In this document: positions 1 through 5,719 of the stretch, one piece after another
Layout: every line of letters starts with the position of its first letter
How positions within the stretch are numbered: the stretch's first letter is position 1
Assembly: GCA_031284385.1 (NCBI GenBank)
Contig: JAISZZ010000136.1
Span: 1 to 6,398 of the forward strand
Direction: 5' to 3'
DNA length: 6,398 bases
From: Treponema sp.
GTDB taxonomy: Bacteria; Spirochaetota; Spirochaetia; Treponematales; Breznakiellaceae
Notes under the pieces: generated by a model
Told to the model about the DNA's origin: nothing
Databases searched by the model: none
Seen by the model: only the letters and a program-made list of their open reading frames with translations
Made by a program: the position numbers and the translations under genes

Positions 1-142
1 AAGTATGCAGGAAGAACTGAACGAATACTGGTACACCTTTATTGTAAACGGCGCGATTGGCCTGATACAGCATTGGCTAAAAAACAATATGTCAATACCT
101 ATCCCCGAACTGGCAAAACTGCTCGTAAATATGACTCCGTAA
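1..142 (+). CDS. TetR/AcrR-family regulator, C-terminal fragment (5' end outside window)
   Basis: Only the last 46 codons are inside the window, read in the frame starting at base 2 and ending at TAA 140-142. The peptide has the layout of the ligand-binding C-terminal domain of TetR-type repressors: an aromatic helix (YWYTFIVNGAIGLIQHWL, peptide residues 9-26) ending in the typical G...LI..W pattern, a short polar turn, then a final amphipathic helix (IPELAKLLVNM). Such proteins bind DNA through an N-terminal helix-turn-helix, which lies outside the window, and usually repress a neighbouring gene, often an efflux pump; the target cannot be told from here. It converges on clpX with 73 bp between the stops. 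The assignment rests on this short tail alone, so the family is probable and the role unknown. Confidence 0.6.
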   Translation, partial: SMQEELNEYWYTFIVNGAIGLIQHWLKNNMSIPIPELAKLLVNMTP

Positions 143-156
143 AGCGGCGGTAATGC

Positions 157-209
157 GGTTGAAGTTTTTGACCGTATCCTGGCGATGACAACCCGTTTTT
201 ACGCCGGTT
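157..209 (-). repeat. Degenerate second copy of the clpX 3' coding end
   Basis: Read on the minus strand, this stretch just past the clpX stop repeats the clpX codons for roughly [19 protein letters not shown], found intact at 250-305. About 50 of 57 aligned positions agree. The copy has several substitutions and two single-base deletions, one in the ATCACTCAG segment and one in GGTCGAAAAAC, so it cannot be read as the same peptide without frameshifts. The copies are 93 bp apart, but the DNA between them does not continue the match, so this is not a simple full-length tandem duplication. It is probably non-functional debris of a rearrangement at the clpX end. Confidence 0.75.
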
Positions 210-215
210 GGGATG

Positions 216-1466
216 TTAAGCTGATTTAGCCAAATGAATGACATCCGGTGGTTGAAGTTTTTCGACCGTATCCTGAGTGATGACAACCCGTTTTTGCCCC
301 GGCTGAGACGGCAATTCGAACATTGTGTCTATCATAAGCCGCTCAACAATGGCTCGAAGACCGCGCGCCCCCGTCTTTTGACGGATCGCGGTTTCGGCTA
401 TCGCGTTTACCGCTTCCTCAGTAAACTCAAGTTTAACATCGTCAATCGCGAGCGAGGCCTGATACTGTTTTACAATGGCGTTACGCGGCTCGGTAATGAT
501 ACGCTTTAAATCATCAACTTTCAATTCATCGAGACAAACGGTTATTGGCAGACGCCCTATAAATTCAGGGATCATTCCAAAGTGTATAAGATCGTCGGGG
601 TGCAGATTTTTGAACAGTTCTTTGACGCTTTGCGTTTTCGAATCATGGCTTTCCGCGCCGAAACCTATCGGATGCTGGACCACGCGCCGCTCGATATGTT
701 TATCCAAACCAACAAAAGCGCCGCCGCAGATAAACAGAATATTTGTGGTATCTATCCGCAGCATTTCTTGATTCGGATGTTTGCGCCCGCCCTGCGGCGG
801 CACAGAGGCGACAGCGCCTTCGATGATTTTCAATAAGGCCTGCTGGACACCTTCGCCTGAAACATCGCGTGTTATTGATACGTTTTCACCTTTGCGTGAA
901 ATCTTGTCTATTTCATCTATGTATACTATACCACGCTCCGCCGCCGCTATATTGCCGCCCGCATTCTGAATCAGTTTTAGCAGTATATTTTCAACATCTT
1001 CACCTACATAACCCGCCTCAGTCAGCGTTGTTGCATCGACTATTGCGAATGGCACTTTGAGTTTATGCGCCAGTGTTTTGGCAAGGAGCGTTTTACCCGT
1101 GCCCGTAGGCCCTATCAGTAAAACGTTTGATTTTTCGATCTCGACATCATCAGGATTGTTCACGGGTTTTGTTATACGCTTATAATGGTTGTAAACGGCG
1201 ACTGATAGCGCTTTCTTGGCATCATCCTGCCCGATAACAAATTGGTCGAGATAGTCTTTTATATCTTTCGGACGTGGAATATCGCCGGTAAACTGGCTTG
1301 ACATATCACATTCGCCGTCATTAAGTATATTCCTGCAAACCTCGACACATTCATCACAAATGTAGACATCAGAAGGGCCGGCTATCAAACGCCGCGCCAT
1401 AGCCTCACTCTTGCCGCAAAATGAGCATACCCTCTCAGAATTACCGGAATTACGAAGTTTTGCCAT
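216..1466 (-). CDS. clpX: ATP-dependent Clp protease, ATP-binding subunit ClpX
   Basis: AAA+ unfoldase that recognises tagged or damaged cytoplasmic proteins, unfolds them with ATP and threads them into ClpP. The 416 residues match the usual length (about 410-430). From the N-terminus: a C4 zinc-binding domain (Cys14, Cys17, Cys37, Cys40) for substrates and adaptors; Walker A GPTGTGKT (119-126); pore-1 loop GYVGED (152-157); Walker B VYIDEIDK (181-188); the pore-entrance RKH loop (228-230); the IGF loop that docks on ClpP (267-269); an arginine finger in EFIGR (Arg305); and sensor 2 GARGLR (366-371). All key residues are present, so the enzyme should be active. The ATG follows a strong AGGGGAG Shine-Dalgarno lying inside the clpP end, and the two genes overlap by 17 nt, suggesting translational coupling. 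A damaged copy of its last codons lies just downstream; no convincing terminator is visible after the stop. Confidence 0.98.
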   Translation of the reverse strand: MAKLRNSGNSERVCSFCGKSEAMARRLIAGPSDVYICDECVEVCRNILNDGECDMSSQFTGDIPRPKDIKDYLDQFVIGQDDAKKALSVAVYNHYKRITKPVNNPDDVEIEKSNVLLIGPTGTGKTLLAKTLAHKLKVPFAIVDATTLTEAGYVGEDVENILLKLIQNAGGNIAAAERGIVYIDEIDKISRKGENVSITRDVSGEGVQQALLKIIEGAVASVPPQGGRKHPNQEMLRIDTTNILFICGGAFVGLDKHIERRVVQHPIGFGAESHDSKTQSVKELFKNLHPDDLIHFGMIPEFIGRLPITVCLDELKVDDLKRIITEPRNAIVKQYQASLAIDDVKLEFTEEAVNAIAETAIRQKTGARGLRAIVERLMIDTMFELPSQPGQKRVVITQDTVEKLQPPDVIHLAKSA

Positions 1467-2064
1467 GATCTCCCCTCACTAAAATTTTATCGGCTACACC
1501 GTACGATACCGCGTCTTCAGCCGACATATAAAAATCTCTTTCCATATCACCGGCAATCTGTTCTAATGATTTACCGGTATGTTTTGAAAAATAGCTTATG
1601 GTTATCCGTTTTAACCGCAATATTTCTTTTGCTTGTATGCCTATGTCAAGCGCCTGCCCCTGAGCGCCGCCCCAGGGTTGGTGGATAAGCACCCGTGAGG
1701 ATGGCAAAACCATGCGCTTACCTTGAGCGCCGCCTGTCAGAATAAGCGCCCCCATGCTTGCCGCTTGTCCCACGCAAATAGTTTGAATGTCGCATTTTAC
1801 ATACTGCATAGTATCATATATCGCGAGTCCGGCGGTAACAGAGCCGCCCGGCGTGTTTATATAAAGACTGATGTCTTTTTCCGTGTCTTGCCCATCAAGA
1901 AATAAAAGCTGAGCTACGACAAGATCCGCTGTGAGGTCGTTTATTTCACCATCTAGGAATACAATACGATCTTTGAGAAGCCGCGAATATATATCATAAG
2001 ACCTCTCGCCCATGCTAGTGTGTTCAACGACTATTGGCACAAGACTATTCATTTTTTCGTGCAT
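1450..2064 (-). CDS. clpP: ATP-dependent Clp protease, proteolytic subunit ClpP
   Basis: Serine protease subunit that forms the tetradecameric degradation chamber served by ClpX. The 204 residues match the family length. The catalytic triad is visible: Ser103 in GQAASMGA, His128 in [15 protein letters not shown] and Asp177 in ERDFYMS. The oxyanion-side GGS is at 73-75, and the N-terminal [12 protein letters not shown] block (23-34) is typical. Two starts compete: the ATG at 2064 and an in-frame ATG four codons later at 2052, whose product ([10 protein letters not shown]) begins exactly where most ClpPs do. Neither has a clear Shine-Dalgarno. The first ATG is only 9 nt after the tig stop, so coupling to tig translation is likely, and the true start is uncertain by four codons. 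ClpP proteins are often processed at the N-terminus. Confidence 0.98.
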   Translation of the reverse strand: MHEKMNSLVPIVVEHTSMGERSYDIYSRLLKDRIVFLDGEINDLTADLVVAQLLFLDGQDTEKDISLYINTPGGSVTAGLAIYDTMQYVKCDIQTICVGQAASMGALILTGGAQGKRMVLPSSRVLIHQPWGGAQGQALDIGIQAKEILRLKRITISYFSKHTGKSLEQIAGDMERDFYMSAEDAVSYGVADKILVRGDHGKTS

Positions 2065-2073
2065 AATTATAAT

Positions 2074-3417
2074 CTAAACATTTTCCGGTACAATATCCAG
2101 AAATTTTAATTTTTTCCCTGTTTTAAATTTATTTTTTTCAAACAGAATATCTATCAATTTTTCCCGCCTGATATCGCTGACAAGATACTCGATATTTTTC
2201 TGTTCGTACTCGTTTTTTACGTCATCAACCGAAAGGCCGTTATCTTCCGCTATCTCGGCATACGCCTTTTCAAAATCTTCATCCGTAATGGTAATGTCTA
2301 AATCCGTCTCGAGTTTACTCATAATCAATGCCGAATGAAGTCCCCTGCGTGCGGGTTCACTATACACTTCGTAATCCTTAAATTTGAGCGTGGTCAGTAT
2401 GTCCTGATCGGAGAGTCTATATCCCCTCAAAGTCTGCCGGAATGATGAAACGACTTGGGCATCTACCATAGATTCCGGCAGGACCGCGGGATTTAATTCC
2501 CTTAATTTTTCAAAAATCGCGCCAATCTTTAATTCCTTCAGCCGGTATTCAAGTTTTCTTTTCAACTGTTTACGTATATGTTGTTTTAAATCCGCTATCG
2601 TTTTGAATTTTTCATCAACATCCTGAGCCAATTCATCATCACCAGGAAGTTCTTTGCGCTTTAAGCTGGTCAACTTGACACGAATATGTTTTGTTTTACC
2701 AGCAAGATATTCATCATCATAATCTTGCGGATAATCTTTTTTAATATCGCGGGTTTCATCCTTTTTCATGCCGATAATTTCGTTGTCAAACTTAAAAATG
2801 TTACGCCCTGAACCCAGCGTAAACGTAAAATCCTCGCGCTCCGTGTCGTAAATTACCTTGCCGTTTTCAGACAACTCGCTGTAGTCAACAGTTACTACAT
2901 CTCCCACAGCCGCTTCGGCACCCTCATCCTTATCCATAACTATAGCGTTTCGCTCGCGTACATTTTCCAGCTCGCGGTCAACATCGGCATCAGTAACGTC
3001 TGCGGTGTCAACCTCTACTTCCAGATCTTCCCATTTCTGAATGTCAATTTTAGGCATGACATCGTATTTAACCGAAAAAACAAGATCGCTGGAAAGATCA
3101 AGATGAGGTTCGCCCTCGACCTGAGGCTCTGAATATTCCAATGGTTCGGCATCTTTGGGAAAATCCTCGCTTTTTATCGCGTCGTTTACCGTGTTTCCTA
3201 TAATCATGTTGAGCACGTCTTCCAGAAGAGCTTTTCCCATCTTACTTTCAAGTACGGAGATAGGTACTTTGCCTTTGCGAAAACCGCTAATTTGCAATTT
3301 TTTTGCAAAATCACCAACAATTTTGTTGTACTCGGCGCGTAATTCCTCATTTTTATAGGTAAACGTTAATCTTACCGCCGAATTATCCAGACGTTCAATT
3401 TCTTGTGTTACAGCCAC
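2074..3417 (-). CDS. tig: Trigger factor, ribosome-associated chaperone / prolyl isomerase
   Basis: Chaperone that sits at the ribosomal exit tunnel and shields nascent chains. The 447 residues are within the usual 430-450 range. Domains in order: ribosome-binding domain at about 1-115 with the signature GFRKGKVP (45-52) that contacts the ribosome; a linker (120-165); an FKBP-like PPIase domain at about 171-258 containing [10 protein letters not shown] and [21 protein letters not shown]; and a helical, charge-rich C-terminal chaperone domain (260-447). The canonical PGFE of the FKBP loop reads FKFD here, so isomerase activity may be altered. The start is GTG at 3415-3417, preceded by an AAGAGGG Shine-Dalgarno about 4 nt upstream. 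The gene is 26 nt downstream of tRNA-Gly with no promoter or terminator between them. The acidic [16 protein letters not shown] segment (101-116) resembles treponemal trigger factors as I recall them. Confidence 0.96.
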   Translation of the reverse strand: MAVTQEIERLDNSAVRLTFTYKNEELRAEYNKIVGDFAKKLQISGFRKGKVPISVLESKMGKALLEDVLNMIIGNTVNDAIKSEDFPKDAEPLEYSEPQVEGEPHLDLSSDLVFSVKYDVMPKIDIQKWEDLEVEVDTADVTDADVDRELENVRERNAIVMDKDEGAEAAVGDVVTVDYSELSENGKVIYDTEREDFTFTLGSGRNIFKFDNEIIGMKKDETRDIKKDYPQDYDDEYLAGKTKHIRVKLTSLKRKELPGDDELAQDVDEKFKTIADLKQHIRKQLKRKLEYRLKELKIGAIFEKLRELNPAVLPESMVDAQVVSSFRQTLRGYRLSDQDILTTLKFKDYEVYSEPARRGLHSALIMSKLETDLDITITDEDFEKAYAEIAEDNGLSVDDVKNEYEQKNIEYLVSDIRREKLIDILFEKNKFKTGKKLKFLDIVPENV

Positions 3418-3443
3418 AATACCCTCTTAAAATAACTTCGATT

Positions 3444-3515
3444 AGCGGGAAACGGGAGTCGGACCCGCGACATCCACCTTGGCAAGGTGGCGCTCTACCA
3501 CTGAGCTATTCCCGC
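3444..3515 (-). tRNA. tRNA-Gly, anticodon GCC
   Basis: A 72-nt cloverleaf without encoded CCA. The acceptor stem GCGGGAA (3509-3515) pairs with TTCCCGC (3445-3451), with discriminator base T at 3444. The D arm contains GCTCAGTGGTAGAGC, keeping G18 G19. The anticodon stem CCACC/GGTGG brackets the loop, with GCC at 3481-3483, decoding GGC and GGU. The T stem GCGGG/CCCGT has one G-T wobble. The T loop reads TCCGACT where TTCGACT would be expected, so the nearly invariant T55 (pseudouridine in the RNA) is C, from a single base at 3462. All stems are intact, so it is probably functional. It lies between a strong promoter and tig and is probably cut from the tig-clpP-clpX transcript. Confidence 0.96.
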
Positions 3516-3542
3516 GTTCACCAGCTTTGTCTGGCGGCGAAC
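3516..3542 (-). other. Hairpin-forming leader just upstream of tRNA-Gly
   Basis: Between the predicted transcription start (about 3556) and the tRNA, GTTC (3516-3519) can pair with GAAC (3539-3542), and CCAG (3521-3524) with CTGG (3531-3534) around a 6-nt loop. The two 4-bp blocks are separated by an asymmetric internal loop. There is no T-run, so it is not a terminator. It may only present the tRNA 5' end to RNase P, and it could also be chance. Confidence 0.3.
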
Positions 3543-3563
3543 CGTCAAACATCTGTTATTTAG

Positions 3564-3592
3564 TTTATACAAAAATACTGAAAATCTGTCAA
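3564..3592 (-). promoter_or_regulatory. Sigma-70 promoter of the tRNA-Gly-tig-clpP-clpX operon
   Basis: On the minus strand, a perfect -35 TTGACA (3587-3592) is followed after exactly 17 nt by TATAAA (3564-3569), five of six bases of the -10 consensus. Transcription would start near 3556, about 40 nt before the tRNA 5' end. It is the only strong promoter seen upstream of tig. No heat-shock repressor site of the CIRCE type (long inverted repeat with 9-nt spacer) is visible next to it. Confidence 0.8.
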
Positions 3593-3624
3593 TACGGAGG
3601 ATGGTTACCTCTGCGATTCTACAT

Positions 3625-3696
3625 TTATGAACGCGGACTTTCGCCGTATAGTGCCGGTGGACGGATGAAAACGCGGCTATGCGCCGGATTTGGCAT
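3625..3696 (-). CDS. Possible 23-residue peptide downstream of the glycosyltransferase (doubtful)
   Basis: ATG at 3694-3696 to TAA at 3625-3627, 34 nt after the glycosyltransferase stop. A purine-rich GAGGGAGAAGG (3702-3712) stands 5 nt before the ATG and could serve as a ribosome-binding site. The peptide contains the stretch FIRPPALYGESPRS and has no membrane segment or cysteines. The DNA encoding LYGESPRS resembles another intergenic stretch at 5682-5705, which suggests a dispersed repeat more than a gene. I do not recognise the product. Confidence 0.15.
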   Translation of the reverse strand: MPNPAHSRVFIRPPALYGESPRS

Positions 3697-3730
3697 GGAA
3701 ACCTTCTCCCTCGTTGTATGTAGAGCGGAG

Positions 3731-4828
3731 TTACAAGCGTTTTCGTTCCGACAATATTTTTTGTACACGCTCTTTGAACGCCGCCGTTGAAAATTGAAGC
3801 GCGTGAACTGTAAAGTTCTCGCGCCTTGTAAAGTCCGCCGCAACGGTTTCAAAACGCAGTATCGCGCCGGAAAGCGAGGCGGCAGTCTGTTCATCAAAAA
3901 AAATTCCGGTAACATTCTCTTTTACGGTATCAAGCGAGCCGCCTTTACGGTACGCGATCACAGGGCATCCGGCGGCGGCGGCTTCGACAGGCACCAATCC
4001 CATATCCTCAATACCGGGAAAGAGCAGCGCCTTTGCCTGCGACAGTAACAGTGCCGCCTCCTCGTCCGAAACCCTGCCCGTAAAGGTTATCCCCTGCCCG
4101 CCGGCACAACGCTTACGCAACACTCTCGATCCGCCGCCGCCCGCCACAATCAATTTCTTGTTCAACGCGAGGCAGGCATCTACCGCGATGTCAACCCGCT
4201 TATTTTCCGTTATCTGCCCCAAAACCAGATAAAAATCTTTTACGTTACGCTCGATTCCGGTGTATTTTTCTATAGCGGCGGGACCGTACACAATATCTGC
4301 GTCCCTGTTGTAGTAACGTTTTATCCGTTTTGCCGTGTACGCGGAATTAGTGATGAACCGGTCAACAAGGTTTGATGAGCATATATCCCAGACGCGCAGT
4401 GACGGGACGAGTAGTTTCATAAAAACACGGGTAAAAAATGCCGCTCCGCCAAAATATTCATGGTACAACTCCCAAATATAACGCATTGGACTATGACAGT
4501 AACAAACATGGAAAGCATCGGGTGCGGCGACTACTCCTTTGGCCGGCCCAGCTTCGCTGGAAATAACGAGATCATACTCCAGCAAATCGAATTCCAACAG
4601 CGCGCGCGGCATTAGCGGCATATAAATCTTGTATAACTTTGAGGCGAATGGCAGCCGGTTAATGGACGATGTACAGATTTTATGCCTGTTTATGGCAGGC
4701 GAAACGCTCTTTTTATCGTAAACATGAGTGTAAATATCCGCATCTGGAAACATTTCCAGCAGTGCCTCAAGCGCTTTTTCGCCGCCACGCATTGATGTAA
4801 GCCAATAATGGACTATTGCTACTTTCAT
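3731..4828 (-). CDS. GT4-type glycosyltransferase (group 1, WbaZ/mannosyltransferase-like)
   Basis: Transfers a sugar from a nucleotide-sugar donor to a growing glycan, probably a cell-surface polysaccharide, glycolipid or lipopolysaccharide-like molecule, at the cytoplasmic face of the membrane. The 365 residues form two Rossmann-like halves. The N-terminal half opens with MKVAIVHYWLTSMRGGEK (1-18), including the glycine loop, and has CYCHSPMRYIWELYHEYF (109-126) and LVPSLRVWDICSSN (140-153), hallmarks of this subfamily. The C-terminal donor-binding half has GQITENKRVD (204-213, Lys210/Arg211 contacting donor phosphates) and the E-x7-E motif EDMGLVPVE (Glu274, Glu282) followed by AAAAGCPVIAY. 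All expected motifs are intact. No other glycan gene is near, so donor and acceptor cannot be named. The ATG has only a weak upstream AAGCGAAA; I see no convincing promoter in the 134 bp before it. Confidence 0.9.
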   Translation of the reverse strand: MKVAIVHYWLTSMRGGEKALEALLEMFPDADIYTHVYDKKSVSPAINRHKICTSSINRLPFASKLYKIYMPLMPRALLEFDLLEYDLVISSEAGPAKGVVAAPDAFHVCYCHSPMRYIWELYHEYFGGAAFFTRVFMKLLVPSLRVWDICSSNLVDRFITNSAYTAKRIKRYYNRDADIVYGPAAIEKYTGIERNVKDFYLVLGQITENKRVDIAVDACLALNKKLIVAGGGGSRVLRKRCAGGQGITFTGRVSDEEAALLLSQAKALLFPGIEDMGLVPVEAAAAGCPVIAYRKGGSLDTVKENVTGIFFDEQTAASLSGAILRFETVAADFTRRENFTVHALQFSTAAFKERVQKILSERKRL

Positions 4829-4869
4829 TTTCGCTTAATCTAATAGACTTATTCGACAGCCCGGTTAGT

Positions 4870-4884
4870 TGTCTCACAGTCTTG
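4870..4884 (-). repeat. Short dispersed repeat, copy 1 (minus orientation)
   Basis: The minus strand reads CAAGACTGTGAGACA. The plus strand at 5590-5609 reads CAAGACTTCGCAGTGAGACA, the same sequence with five extra bases in the middle. Both are followed, at different distances, by TAACCG. The copies are inverted relative to each other and lie on either side of the 193-residue gene. Confidence 0.4.
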
Positions 4885-4892
4885 CAGTTTGA

Positions 4893-4907
4893 AAGGCGTT
4901 CAGCCTT
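4893..4907. repeat. Small perfect inverted repeat
   Basis: AAGGC-GTTCA-GCCTT, a 5-bp stem with a 5-nt loop, in the gap between the 193-residue gene and the glycosyltransferase. On neither strand is it followed at once by a T-run, so I do not call it a terminator. Confidence 0.35.
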
Positions 4908-4931
4908 ACAAAACGGCATTTTTTAATGGAA

Positions 4932-4961
4932 GTTGTCCGAAAACTGAAATTTTCAAACAAC
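4932..4961 (-). repeat. Imperfect inverted repeat directly after the 193-residue gene
   Basis: GTTGT (4932-4936) pairs with ACAAC (4957-4961), and GAAAA (4939-4943) with TTTTC (4950-4954) around a 6-nt loop, with a 2x2 mismatch between the blocks. On the minus strand the stem begins 1 nt after the TAG stop. It could protect or end the transcript, but the sequence after it (TTCCATTAAAAAATG) is no clean T-run, so a terminator role is weak. Confidence 0.35.
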
Positions 4962-4962
4962 A

Positions 4963-5544
4963 CTAATATAAAAACTTGCTTATCTGTTCACGCGCCTCAG
5001 AAATTATACTCTCATAATTTGCCTTGAGCGCATCTATATTTTTTTTATAAAACGCGAGAAATTCAGGATCCTGAAACGGATCGAGCCGGATTTCCTGTCC
5101 AAGCCGGCGCGATAATTCCGCCTCTTTTTGCCGCAATTTTGGTGCGAATTGCTGTTTTATCGCTTCTTCGTACTGAGCCGCTTCGTCGAGATACCGCATT
5201 GCCATCGCTTGAAACCGTTTCCACAGCGCGGGAAACCGCGAATCATGGACAACTGTTTGAAGCCCTTTGCCAAGTGTCTCAAGCCGCGCCGCCTCCTTAT
5301 CATCGGAAGGCAGTGAAATTCGTGCTAAAAGCGTTTCAAAAAGCCCCTGCTTAAACGCCGCTATAATATTTTCGGGCGTGTTTTTTATGGCGGTATCCAG
5401 ACCCGGCACCTCACCCTCTAAATACTCGTTAGCCAGTTTTTTTCCCCGCTGTCTCGCATCGTGCTGCTCTAAACTGCTTTTATCGCCCTTAACCTGCTCC
5501 GTCCGCTCCAACGCAAGTTCCAGCGCACTTTTTATTCTTCCCAT
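4963..5544 (-). CDS. Hypothetical cytoplasmic protein, charged and helical, treponeme type
   Basis: I cannot assign a function. The 193 residues contain no signal peptide, membrane segment or cysteine and are rich in Glu, Lys, Arg and Gln, consistent with a mostly helical cytoplasmic protein. The N-terminus GRIKSALELALERTEQVKGD (2-21) and a C-terminal block with APKLRQKEAELSRRLG (133-148) then DPFQDPEFLAFY (155-166) recall a conserved family of about 190-residue hypothetical proteins in treponemes (possibly DUF6657; from memory, unverified). Residues 119-150 and 170-190 could form coiled coils. The ATG follows a strong AGGAG Shine-Dalgarno with 7-nt spacing, and a TATAAT lies 23 nt upstream, so it is probably expressed alone. 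Codon use is like its neighbours and the reading frame is intact. No neighbour suggests a pathway. Confidence 0.85.
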   Translation of the reverse strand: MGRIKSALELALERTEQVKGDKSSLEQHDARQRGKKLANEYLEGEVPGLDTAIKNTPENIIAAFKQGLFETLLARISLPSDDKEAARLETLGKGLQTVVHDSRFPALWKRFQAMAMRYLDEAAQYEEAIKQQFAPKLRQKEAELSRRLGQEIRLDPFQDPEFLAFYKKNIDALKANYESIISEAREQISKFLY

Positions 5545-5566
5545 AAATTTCTCCTCAACTTACATA

Positions 5567-5595
5567 ATTATAGTCCTGTCTCAATTTTTCAAGAC
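5567..5595 (-). promoter_or_regulatory. Probable promoter of the 193-residue gene
   Basis: On the minus strand a perfect TATAAT (5567-5572) lies 22 nt before the ATG, giving a very short leader that still holds the Shine-Dalgarno. The -35 region is poor: the best match, TTGAAA, is only 14 nt upstream, and nothing good is found at 16-18 nt. The upstream part overlaps the 7-bp inverted repeat TGTCTCA/TGAGACA (5577-5583 and 5603-5609), which could be an operator or part of a dispersed repeat. Confidence 0.5.
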
Positions 5596-5609
5596 TTCGC
5601 AGTGAGACA
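5577..5609 (+). repeat. Inverted repeat containing dispersed repeat copy 2
   Basis: TGTCTCA (5577-5583) and TGAGACA (5603-5609) are perfect 7-bp inverted arms separated by 19 nt, just upstream of the TATAAT of the 193-residue gene. The right part, 5590-5609, matches the minus strand of 4870-4884 apart from a 5-base insertion. This may be a regulator-binding site or a fragment of a repeat family. Confidence 0.4.
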
Positions 5610-5634
5610 TCGGAAATGTAACCGAAAAAGTCCC

Positions 5635-5651
5635 TGCTGTAGGCGGCAGCA
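5635..5651 (-). terminator. Weak possible terminator after the truncated ABC gene
   Basis: On the minus strand TGCTG-CCGCCTA-CAGCA forms a 5-bp stem with a 7-nt loop, followed by GGGACTTTTT. The position fits, between the ABC gene end and the next promoter. The stem is short and the T-run begins 5 nt after it, so the call is tentative. Confidence 0.22.
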
Positions 5652-5719
5652 AGACTCTAAGGAGCAAACGTTGAAATATCGTGTATGGCGAAGAGTTCAA
5701 GCGTTTTGAGGCGAATCCT

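Noticed and set aside
187..209. Possible hairpin between the convergent TetR and clpX genes (CAACCCG with CGGTTG)
   Set aside because: It needs a bulge, has no T-run on either strand, and falls within the duplicated clpX segment, so it is not supported as a terminator.
92..286. 64-codon minus-strand ORF overlapping the clpX end
   Set aside because: Its middle is the frameshifted duplicate of the clpX tail and its start lies inside clpX in another frame; no ribosome-binding site and no independent protein character.
234..1060. Several plus-strand ORFs of 60-100 codons
   Set aside because: All lie antisense to clpX, which has every family motif; their translations show no domain character.
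3479..3790. Plus-strand 103-codon ORF across the tRNA, the promoter and the end of the glycosyltransferase
   Set aside because: It starts inside the tRNA and runs through the promoter region; no ribosome-binding site or recognisable product.
4928..4990. Plus-strand ATG with a short open stretch (MEVVRKLKFSNN...)
   Set aside because: It coincides with the imperfect inverted repeat and runs into the antisense of the 193-residue gene; no ribosome-binding site.
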